Below are positions 53,136-62,669 of a DNA stretch of 64,000 nt, piece by piece (position 1 is the stretch's first letter; the number at the start of each line of letters is the position of its first letter). The stretch is from Paracoccus sp. (in: a-proteobacteria) (GTDB lineage: Bacteria; Pseudomonadota; Alphaproteobacteria; Rhodobacterales; Rhodobacteraceae): positions 1 through 64,000 of the forward strand of contig NZ_JAUNTJ010000019.1 of the NCBI RefSeq assembly GCF_030538755.1. Reading direction: 5' to 3'. Under the pieces are notes generated by a model. The model was not told where the DNA came from. It did no database searches and saw nothing but the letters and a program-made list of their open reading frames with translations. The position numbers and the translations under genes were made by a program.

Positions 53136-54274
53136 GTCGCCCCTCCGACCCGCGCAGTTGCAGGCGCAGGAAAGGGCCGCGCCGCCAGCCACAGCAGGGC
53201 CAGACAGATCAGGCCGCCGATCAGCACCGGCACATAGGGCAGCCACCACTGCGCCGGATCGCGCCCGGCGGCATTGGCGGCGGCATTGACCATGAACTGC
53301 ACCGCGATCAGCCCGATGATCGCCCAGAACACCTGCCGCCACACGCCAAAGCGCGAATAGCCGCCGATCAGCAGCGTGGCAAAGCCGATCATCACCGCAA
53401 TCGGGGCCTGAAACGGCTGGCTGATCCGCTCATGCGCCTCTAGCCGGGCCTCAGCGGCGGATTTGCCGGTGCTTTCCAGAACCTGCGCATCGGCGCGCAA
53501 CAGCGGCAGCGTGCCGAAATCGCGCAAATCACGCCCCCGCGCCGCGCGCACCCCGATCAGCGCCCCCAGATCATAGCTCAGTTCCTCGAACCGGGTGATC
53601 GACAGCAGCCCGTCGGGGCTGTCCTGCGTGACCCGCATGTTCTGCACCATCCCGTTCAGCATCACCAGCACCGGCCCGTGATCGCCGCGCACCACCAGCG
53701 CCTCTTGCGCGGTATAGGCGGACTGATCGGCAGGGTTGCGCGCATCTTCCAGAAACAGATCCAGCAACCGCCCGTCATTGGCAATATCGCGGATGAACAG
53801 CGTCAGCCCGGTCGCCGGATGCTGAAAATCGCCCGCGCGCAGAAACTGCCCGACGACGTTTTCGGCCAGCTCGCTCTGCCGGTCGGCCAGCCGTTCGCGC
53901 GCCATCGGCACCAGCACATGCGCCAGAACCGCCACGATCAGCCCCACGACCAGCCCAAAGACCAGCACCGGCCGCGCCATCCGCCAGGGCGACAGCCCGG
54001 CGGCGCGCATGGCGACCAGCTCTGATTCTCCGGCCAGACGGTTGGTGCCATAGGCGGTGGCGGCAAAGGCCGCGACCGGCAGCACGGTGGCAATCACGGT
54101 GGGCAGGGTCAGCGCGGTGAACTCCAACACCACCAGCGCGGTCTGGCCATCGCTTAACAATTGCTCGAACAGACGCACGGCACGGTTGATCCAATACACC
54201 GCGACCAGCACCAGCGCAAAAAAGCCGAACAGGCCTAGAAATTGGGTCAGCAGGTAACGGTCGATGCGTGGCAT
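53132..54274 (-). CDS. lptF: LPS export ABC permease LptF
   Basis: A 380-residue YjgP/YjgQ-family permease starting RIDRYLLTQFLGLFGFFALV, with NRLAGESELVAMRAAGLSPW as coupling region and a periplasmic domain from residue 140 to 260. First gene of the leftward Lpt operon; the ATG at 54274 fits family length, and the frame before it overlaps the intergenic region. It diverges from pepA over 109 bp, as in E. coli. Confidence 0.93.
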   Translation of the reverse strand: MPRIDRYLLTQFLGLFGFFALVLVAVYWINRAVRLFEQLLSDGQTALVVLEFTALTLPTVIATVLPVAAFAATAYGTNRLAGESELVAMRAAGLSPWRMARPVLVFGLVVGLIVAVLAHVLVPMARERLADRQSELAENVVGQFLRAGDFQHPATGLTLFIRDIANDGRLLDLFLEDARNPADQSAYTAQEALVVRGDHGPVLVMLNGMVQNMRVTQDSPDGLLSITRFEELSYDLGALIGVRAARGRDLRDFGTLPLLRADAQVLESTGKSAAEARLEAHERISQPFQAPIAVMIGFATLLIGGYSRFGVWRQVFWAIIGLIAVQFMVNAAANAAGRDPAQWWLPYVPVLIGGLICLALLWLAARPFPAPATARVGGAT

Positions 54275-54383
54275 GGGGTCCGGGTCGGTTGGCTTGCCCC
54301 CTGATAACCCGTGCGGCGGCTCTGGCAAAGGGGCCGCATGGCGTCTAGGCTGTCGGCGGCGAACAAACTGAAAGGCCCGATCC

Positions 54384-55979
54384 ATGACCCACCCCGTCGA
54401 AATCAGCTTTGTCGAAACCGCTGCCGCCGATCCGGCCGCGCATCAGGGGCGGGTGGCGCTGATCGTGACACCGGGGGCCAGACTGCCCCCCGGCCTGCCG
54501 CGCGCCGCGCGCGATGCGGCGATGCGGGCGCTTGAGTCCAAGGCGGGCCGGGCGCTGAAACCCGGCGGGTCGCTGGAACTGGCCTTCCCCGCCGGCATGG
54601 CCGCCGAGGCGCTGCAACTGGTCGCGCTGCCGCCCAAATCCTCTGCGACCGAGGCGCGCAAGGCCGGTGCCGCCATCGGCGCCAAACTGGGCCGCGCCCA
54701 TACGCTGGTGCTGGCGGGCAATCATGCGCAGGGGGCCGACATCGCCCTTGGCCTCGCTCTGCGCGGCTATGATTTTTCCGTGTATCAGACGCAAAAGGAT
54801 GGCGACGACGCCGCCCCCGGCGATGTGAACCCGGCGCAACTGGTCACAACACCCGCTGCGGGCGAAAACGCCCGTCTGGCCGAGGGCGGCGATACGCCCG
54901 CCAGCGCCGATGCCGCCGATGCCAACCCGCCTGCGCCGGAAAAGGCCCGCGTCACCTTCGCCGCCAAAGACCCTGAATCGCTGGCCCGCGCCGCCACTGA
55001 CGGGGCCGCGCTGGCCGAAGGCGTGTTCTTCACCCGCGATCTGGTCAATGAACCGGCCAATGTGCTGACCACCACCGACTTTGCCGACCGCCTGCTGGCG
55101 ATGCAGGAAATCGGCCTCACGGTCGAGGTGCTGGACGAAGACGAACTGGCGAAACTGGGTATGCGCGCGCTGCTGGCCGTGGGGCAGGGGTCGGAAAGCC
55201 CGTCCAGGGTCGTGGTGATGCGCTGGAACGGCGGCGGGGACCAGGCGCCGCTGGCTCTGGTCGGCAAGGGCGTGGTGTTCGACACCGGCGGCATTTCCAT
55301 CAAACCGGCCGCAGGGATGGAGGAAATGACCATGGACATGGGCGGCGCGGGCGTCGTCGCCGGGGTCATGCGCACGCTGGCCCTGCGCCGGGCGCGGGCC
55401 AATGTCGTCGGTCTGGTCGGTCTGGTCGAAAACATGCCCGATGGCCGCGCCCAACGCCCCGGCGACATCGTGCGCAGCATGAAGGGCGACACGATCGAGG
55501 TCATCAACACCGATGCCGAGGGGCGTTTGGTGCTGGCCGATGTGCTGTGGTATGCGCAGGATCGCTTTAATCCGGCGGCGGTGATCGACCTCGCCACGCT
55601 GACCGGCGCCGTCATCATCGCGCTGGGCCATGAAAATGCAGGGGTATTTGCCAATGACGACGCATTGGCCGATCAGATCCTGACCGCCGCGCGGGCCGAG
55701 GGCGAAGGTGCGTGGCGTCTGCCTCTGGGCAAGGCCTATGACGACCAGATCAAATCGCGGCTGGCCGACATCAAGAACACCGGCGGCCGCGCGGCAGGCT
55801 CGATCACGGCGGCGCAATTCCTGCAACGCTTCATCCGCAAGGGCCAACCCTGGGCGCATATCGACATCGCCGGAGTGGCCCTGCCGCCCGTCGCCACCGA
55901 CCTCGCCCCCAAGGGCGCGACCGGCTGGGGGGTGATGACGCTGGATCGCCTGATCCGCACCCATTACGAGGGCAAATGA
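54384..55979 (+). CDS. pepA: Leucyl aminopeptidase (M17)
   Basis: A 531-residue M17 zinc/manganese aminopeptidase. LVGKGVVFDTGGISIKPAAG and the signature NTDAEGRLVLADVLWYAQ hold the metal ligands and catalytic Arg. The N-terminal regulatory domain spans about residues 1-135. An Ala/Asp/Pro-rich stretch at about 138-192 lengthens the linker to the catalytic domain beyond usual M17 proteins of about 480-500 residues. E. coli PepA is also a DNA-binding protein in Xer recombination and carAB control; nothing here shows that role. Confidence 0.93.
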   Translation: MTHPVEISFVETAAADPAAHQGRVALIVTPGARLPPGLPRAARDAAMRALESKAGRALKPGGSLELAFPAGMAAEALQLVALPPKSSATEARKAGAAIGAKLGRAHTLVLAGNHAQGADIALGLALRGYDFSVYQTQKDGDDAAPGDVNPAQLVTTPAAGENARLAEGGDTPASADAADANPPAPEKARVTFAAKDPESLARAATDGAALAEGVFFTRDLVNEPANVLTTTDFADRLLAMQEIGLTVEVLDEDELAKLGMRALLAVGQGSESPSRVVVMRWNGGGDQAPLALVGKGVVFDTGGISIKPAAGMEEMTMDMGGAGVVAGVMRTLALRRARANVVGLVGLVENMPDGRAQRPGDIVRSMKGDTIEVINTDAEGRLVLADVLWYAQDRFNPAAVIDLATLTGAVIIALGHENAGVFANDDALADQILTAARAEGEGAWRLPLGKAYDDQIKSRLADIKNTGGRAAGSITAAQFLQRFIRKGQPWAHIDIAGVALPPVATDLAPKGATGWGVMTLDRLIRTHYEGK

Positions 55980-56001
55980 CAGCGCGCGTTGCACCGTCCG
56001 G

Positions 56002-56056
56002 CTGTGCACAGGTTGTGTACGCCCTGTGCACAGGTTGTGCACAGGCTGTGCAGCCG
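56002..56056. repeat. Five tandem 11-bp repeats of CTGTGCACAGG
   Basis: Units start at 56002, 56013, 56024, 56035 and 56046: CTGTGCACAGG, TTGTGTACGCC, CTGTGCACAGG, TTGTGCACAGG, CTGTGCAGCCG. The core CTGTGCACAG is itself a perfect palindrome. An 11-bp period puts each unit on nearly the same helix face. The array lies 22 bp after pepA and 91 bp before holC. Confidence 0.85.
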
Positions 56057-56146
56057 AAATCCCGGCATTTGCCGGGGTTTCGCGCCGCCCCGGCACAGGC
56101 GTTGCGCCACGCAACGCCCGCCGCCGTTGCGCGCTAGGCCGGCCCC

Positions 56147-56596
56147 ATGGGCAACGCGATGTTCTATCACCTGACCCGCACCCCCGCCGATGCGCTGGTG
56201 CCCATGCTGATCGGCAAGGCCCGCGCCGCTGGCTGGCGCGTGGAACTGCGCGGCACAGATGCCGAAACCCTTGAACGGCTGGATAAAAAACTGTGGGAAG
56301 CCGAAGCTTTCCTGCCCCACGGCCAACAGGGCGGCCCCCATGACGCCCGCCAGCCGGTGCTGCTGACCCTCGCCGGCCAACCCGCCGCCAACAATCCCGC
56401 CTGCCTGCTGACCCTGAACGGAGCCGAAGTAAATCCGCAGGAATGTCAAAGCCTTGAGCGAACCTGCATCATCTTCGACGGCGCCAGCCCCCCCGCCACC
56501 GACCGCGCCCGCGACCAATGGCGCAGCCTGACCGCCGCCGGAATCACCGCAGAATACTGGTCCGAAGAATCCGGCCGCTGGACCCGCAAACGCTGA
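56147..56596 (+). CDS. holC: DNA polymerase III chi subunit
   Basis: A 149-residue chi-family protein. FYHLTRTPADALVPMLIGKA at the start, RVELRGTDAETLERLDKKLW (the W-containing binding region) and FLPHGQQGGPHDARQPVLLT in the middle are the standard sequence. Chi joins the clamp loader to single-strand binding protein. It follows pepA as in E. coli, after a 167-bp gap that holds the tandem repeat array. Confidence 0.92.
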   Translation: MGNAMFYHLTRTPADALVPMLIGKARAAGWRVELRGTDAETLERLDKKLWEAEAFLPHGQQGGPHDARQPVLLTLAGQPAANNPACLLTLNGAEVNPQECQSLERTCIIFDGASPPATDRARDQWRSLTAAGITAEYWSEESGRWTRKR

Positions 56597-56644
56597 CACC
56601 CCAGCTGCCTGAAAACCCAACAAAATCAGGCATCTTTGGTCCGA

Positions 56645-56690
56645 AAAATATCCCACGGGGGTCCGGGGGTGTGAAACCCCCGGCCTTCGG
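56645..56690. repeat. AAATATCCC...GGGGG repeat with hairpin between convergent genes
   Basis: AAATATCCCACGGGGGT leads into CCGGGGGT (56663-56670) and ACCCCCGG (56676-56683), a perfect 8-bp stem with a 5-nt loop, then CCTTCGGG. It lies between the convergent holC and glycosyltransferase ends and probably acts as a shared terminator. The pattern resembles an intergenic element I remember from other Rhodobacteraceae. Confidence 0.55.
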
Positions 56691-56693
56691 GCG

Positions 56694-57658
56694 CTACCCC
56701 GCCAGCCGAACCACCTTGTCATGCGACCGATCCAGCCGCCCCGCCAGCCCGTCACGGATCGCCACCCGCAGGATTCGCCGGTAAAGTCCGGCCTGATCGC
56801 CGTATCGCCCCGCCTGCCGCCGCCATTTCAGCACCAGCACCGGCAACAGCGGCCAGAACCAGGGCCCCGCCGCCACCCGATAGGCCAGCAGCGCGTTGCG
56901 ATACATGTAATACACCTTCCAGATCGGCTTCAAAATCAGGGCGTTACCCTCAATCGAGGCCGTGTCGTGTTCAAACCGCACCGCAGGCTCAAACCCCAGC
57001 CGCAAGCCCCTGCGCCGCATCGTCAGCGTATAAAGCTGATCGTCGCCATAGATGAACAACCCGGCATGAGGAAACCCCGCCCGCCGGATCGCATCCCGCG
57101 ACAGAAACAGCCCCACAAAAGAAGCCATATCCACCGCCACCGGCCCCGCATCCGGCGCATAGGCGGTGTCCGGCAGATGAAACCCCCGCCGCCCGGCACG
57201 CAGCGTGCGCAGAAATTCCGGCATATGCCAGAAGGGGTTACGGTAGGGGCGGTTCATCTCGCAGACCGTGCCGCCCGGCGTGATGACCGCCGCCCCAACC
57301 GCATCCCACCGCCCCGGCGGCAGGTCACGAAAGGCGGCGATGGCACCGGCGCAGGGCCGCCCGTCATCGTCCATCACCACCACCCAGTCGGGGTCGAACC
57401 GCTGCATCACATGCCGCAGCCCCAGCGAAAACCCCCCCGCCCCGCCGCTGTTTTCGGCGTGAAATACAACGCTCAGTCTCGGGTCGTCCAGATCGCGCAG
57501 CCAGTCGCCGGTGCCATCATCGGATGCGTTGTCAAACACCACGACATGATCCAGCGGCTCGGCCAGCAGGCGGCGAACGGTTTCTTGCAGCTTTTCCAGC
57601 CGGTTATAGGTAACGACCAAAGCCGCGATCACGGCATTGGCCTTGTCTGCCTGCCCCA

Positions 57659-57659
<1 letters not shown>
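56694..57659 (-). CDS. Family 2 glycosyltransferase
   Basis: A 321-residue GT-A fold transferase. VIAALVVTYNRLEKLQETVR starts the nucleotide-sugar domain; VVFDNASDDGTGDWLRDL, HAENSGGAGGFSLGLRHVM and VVVMDDDGRPCAGA (the DxD-like metal site) follow. The NSGGAGGF pattern is typical of the rhamnosyl/galactofuranosyl branch. The C-terminus has aromatic, basic helices that could rest on the membrane. The start overlaps the maeB stop (ATGA). Acceptor and donor sugars are unknown. Confidence 0.88.
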
Positions 57660-59938
<2,279 letters not shown>

Positions 59939-60035
59939 ATGCGTGTCCCCCTGTTGGCCCCGTGTTAGCGCGCGGCAGCGGCATCCTCAACGGGCAAGCA
60001 TCACGGGCGCAGGGGTTTTCAGCCAGCCACAAGCC

Positions 60036-60068
60036 GCTTCCTGTTTGTCCAAATACGCATCTTGGGGC
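60036..60068 (+). repeat. Dispersed intergenic repeat, copy C
   Basis: It begins GCTTCCTGTTTGTCCAAATA and ends CGCATCTTGGGGC, one substitution from copy A. It lies in the 140-bp gap between the Anbu gene stop and the maeB start. The remainder of that gap shows no clear signal. Confidence 0.8.
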
Positions 60069-60078
60069 GCGACGCGCC

Positions 60079-60807
60079 TTACAGAGAGATCCGCACAAAA
60101 CTGTCGCGCAGCGCGTGCGACCATGCCTGACTGATGCGCGCGAAATCGGGATCGTCCTTCAGGATGCGGCGGTGGAGGCCGACGGCGCAGCGGTCCTTTT
60201 CGATCACCGCCAGATCCAGCGGCATCCCCACCGACAGGTTCGATCGCAGGGTCGAATCCATCGACAGCAGCACGGCCTTTTGCGCATCGTCCAGATTGGT
60301 CGCGGGGGTAATCACACGATCCAGCAGCGGCTTGCCGTATTTATGCTCGCCGATTTGCAGAAAGGGCGTGTCCTCAGTCGCTTCGATAAAGTTGCCCTCG
60401 GGATAGATCAGGAACAGCCGCATGTCGCCGCCCGCCCGCTGCCCGGCCACGATCAGGCTGGCACTGGCCTGCATCTGGCGAAAGTCGCGCAACTGTTCGG
60501 TAATCTCGCGCCGGGTCCGCGACAGGCAATCCCCGATGATCGAGGCAACCTGCAACATCGTCGGGGCCAGCATGATCGAGGTGGTCTCGTCGGCCATATC
60601 GTCCTCGACCGCCTCTTGCAGACGGCCAAGGGTGGTCTGCGTCACCGACAGCGACCCGGCCGTCATGACGGCGATCACCCGCTCGCCGGGGTTTTCAAAG
60701 AAGAACATCTTGCGATAGGTGGCAATATTGTCCAGCCCGGCATTGGTGCGCGTGTCCGACAGCAGCACCAGCCCTTCGTTCAGTTTCAGCCCGACGCAAT
60801 AGGTCAT
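60079..60807 (-). CDS. Anbu-type proteasome-like peptidase
   Basis: A 242-residue proteasome-fold protein beginning TYCVGLKLNEGLVLLSDTRT, which fits Anbu (ancestral beta subunit). The Thr directly after Met1 is the expected nucleophile. FLIYPEGNFIEATEDTPFLQ and LDDAQKAVLLSMDSTLRSNL are also family-like. The start at 60807 puts the Thr at position 2. It is the last gene of a leftward run with a transglutaminase-like protein, an alpha-E protein and an ATP-grasp protein, the known Anbu neighbourhood. The biological substrate is not known. Confidence 0.9.
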   Translation of the reverse strand: MTYCVGLKLNEGLVLLSDTRTNAGLDNIATYRKMFFFENPGERVIAVMTAGSLSVTQTTLGRLQEAVEDDMADETTSIMLAPTMLQVASIIGDCLSRTRREITEQLRDFRQMQASASLIVAGQRAGGDMRLFLIYPEGNFIEATEDTPFLQIGEHKYGKPLLDRVITPATNLDDAQKAVLLSMDSTLRSNLSVGMPLDLAVIEKDRCAVGLHRRILKDDPDFARISQAWSHALRDSFVRISL

Positions 60808-60820
60808 GATCCGGTCCGCA

Positions 60821-60845
60821 TTCCCTGTTTGCCGGGCAAGATACG
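60821..60845 (+). repeat. Weak copy of the dispersed intergenic repeat
   Basis: TTCCCTGTTTGCCGGGCAAG-ATACG keeps the CCTGTTTGCC and ATACG parts of copies A-C with a changed middle. It lies 13 bp upstream of the Anbu start, much as copy A lies 16 bp upstream of the ABM gene. Confidence 0.4.
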
Positions 60846-60897
60846 GTGGCTGCAACCTGCCCGCAACCGCCGGGCCGTAATCAGGCCCGGCTGCGGG

Positions 60898-61698
60898 TTA
60901 CAGTTCTTCCACCTTGACCGTGACGGCCAGCATTTCCGCCCCCGGCCCGGCGCGCATCCCGCGAATGGGCGCCGCGTCCGAGGAATCCAGCCCCGACCCC
61001 AGCCGGACATAGCGATCATCCGGGCAGCAGCGATTGGCCGCGTCAAAGCCGACCCAGCCCAGGCCCTGAATGTGAATCTCGGCCCAGGCGTGGGCGGCAT
61101 CATGGGGCGTGCCGTCGATGGTCGAATGCAGATAGCCCGACACATAGCGCGCCGGCAGATCGTGCAGCCGCGCCACGGCGATCAGCGCATGGGCGTGATC
61201 CTGACACACCCCTTCACCCAGGGCGAGCGCCTCGGCGGCGGTGGTGCGGGCATCGGTCACGCCGGGGCGATAGGCGATGGCATCCGCCACTACGCCCGAC
61301 AGCCGGTGCGCCAGATCCAGCGCCGCATCACCGCTGGCCGATGCCGCCAGATCACGCAGCGCCTGATCGGTGGCGGTGGCGGCGGTGCTGCGCAGATAGG
61401 CCAACGGGTGAATGATTTCGCGGTGGCCCCGCAGAACGCCAGCCAGATCGGTGGTTTCCACCACACCCCAGCAGCGCACGGCGATTTCCTCCAGCGGGCC
61501 GCGCACCGTCCAGCCCTCGATCCAGTCGCCCGCACCGTCGCGGAACGCGGGGCCGCGCTGCCCGCCGGTCACGTCGATCTGCCAGTTTTCCGTTTTCTGC
61601 CCCTCGCAGGCCGAAGGCGTCAGGCGCAGGCTCTGGATCAGGTTCCTGACCGGCATGTCGTAATGATACAGCGTCTCATGCAGGATTTTCAGCTTCAT
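60898..61698 (-). CDS. Transglutaminase-like cysteine peptidase family protein
   Basis: A 266-residue protein starting KLKILHETLYHYDMPVRNLI, the bacterial transglutaminase-like N-terminal beta domain. The catalytic triad region is EGVCQDHAHALIAVARLHDL (Cys), HDAAHAWAEIHIQGLGWVGF (His) and DAANRCCPDD (Asp). The ATG at 61698 overlaps the alpha-E gene by 4 bp. It probably makes or breaks amide bonds in concert with the ATP-grasp enzyme encoded upstream. Confidence 0.9.
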   Translation of the reverse strand: MKLKILHETLYHYDMPVRNLIQSLRLTPSACEGQKTENWQIDVTGGQRGPAFRDGAGDWIEGWTVRGPLEEIAVRCWGVVETTDLAGVLRGHREIIHPLAYLRSTAATATDQALRDLAASASGDAALDLAHRLSGVVADAIAYRPGVTDARTTAAEALALGEGVCQDHAHALIAVARLHDLPARYVSGYLHSTIDGTPHDAAHAWAEIHIQGLGWVGFDAANRCCPDDRYVRLGSGLDSSDAAPIRGMRAGPGAEMLAVTVKVEEL

Positions 61699-62657
61699 GC
61701 CTGCATCCCCCCGGCCAGATAATCCTGATGCACCAGCACCGATATGGCGGCGATTTCCTCGATGAACCATGTCAGGAATTCGTGCAGACCTTCGTCAAAG
61801 ATCATCTCGATGTCGTGGTTTTGCAGACGGCTCAGCACCTCGCGCGCCTTGTCGCGGGCGGTGTGGGGCACGCCCTCGCCATAGCGGCGGGCCAGCCCCT
61901 CAAGGTTCCAGACCGTTTCATAAAGCGAGGTAATCAGCGACCGCGGGCTTTCGCCGTTCAGGATCATGAAATCGGCCACCCGCCCGGCGGTCACATCGCC
62001 GCCATAGGCCCAGTGGAACGCCCGATGCGCCGACAATGCACGCAGGATCACCTGCCACTGATAGCTGTCCAGTTCCGAGCCGACAAATTCGACACGCGGC
62101 AGCAGGACGAAATATTTCACATCCAGAATCCGCGCCGTCGCATCGGCCCGTTCCAGCCCATAGCCAAGATTGATGAAATGCCAGCCGTCATTGCGCAATT
62201 GCGTGGCATTGATTGCCCCCCGCACGGTCGAGGCGCTTCGGGTGACGAAATCGGTCAGGTCCGCGCCCTCTAACTGGCCGCGCGGCATCCGTTCGATGCG
62301 GCGCAGTTCCTGATATGCGCTGTTCAGCGCGTCCCAGACTTGCCCGGTCAGCGCGGTGCGGACAATGCGCCCGCCTTCGCGCGCTTTTTCGAAACAGGAC
62401 ACCACGGATGAAGGGTTGCCGCGGTCGAAATACATGAATTCTTCGATGTTTTCCTGCGAGAGATGATCGTATTTATCAGAAAACAACTCTGCCGTGCCCG
62501 AAGCGCGCAGCAGCGAGTTCCTTTCGTTTTCATATCCCTCGCCACTGTTCGGCATCAGCGTGATGCGCTGGCCCACATGCAGCAGGCGGGCGGCGGTTTC
62601 GGCGCGCTCCAGATGGCGGCCCATCCAGAACAGGTTGGCGGCGGTGCGGCTGAGCAT
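61695..62657 (-). CDS. Alpha-E domain protein (DUF403)
   Basis: A 320-residue, mainly helical protein beginning LSRTAANLFWMGRHLERAET, with FINLGYGLERADATARILDV near residue 165; both repeats carry the R-x-x-E-R-A-E/D pattern of the alpha-E family. It lies between the ATP-grasp gene (12-bp gap) and the transglutaminase gene (4-bp overlap). Its biochemical role is unknown; it is nearly always found with these partners. Confidence 0.9.
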   Translation of the reverse strand: MLSRTAANLFWMGRHLERAETAARLLHVGQRITLMPNSGEGYENERNSLLRASGTAELFSDKYDHLSQENIEEFMYFDRGNPSSVVSCFEKAREGGRIVRTALTGQVWDALNSAYQELRRIERMPRGQLEGADLTDFVTRSASTVRGAINATQLRNDGWHFINLGYGLERADATARILDVKYFVLLPRVEFVGSELDSYQWQVILRALSAHRAFHWAYGGDVTAGRVADFMILNGESPRSLITSLYETVWNLEGLARRYGEGVPHTARDKAREVLSRLQNHDIEMIFDEGLHEFLTWFIEEIAAISVLVHQDYLAGGMQA

Positions 62658-62669
62658 ATCCGTTTCCCC

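Noticed and set aside
56002-56056. Replication origin based on DnaA-like boxes
   Set aside because: The units are one base off the DnaA pattern and there is no dnaA, AT-rich unwinding zone or partition gene nearby.
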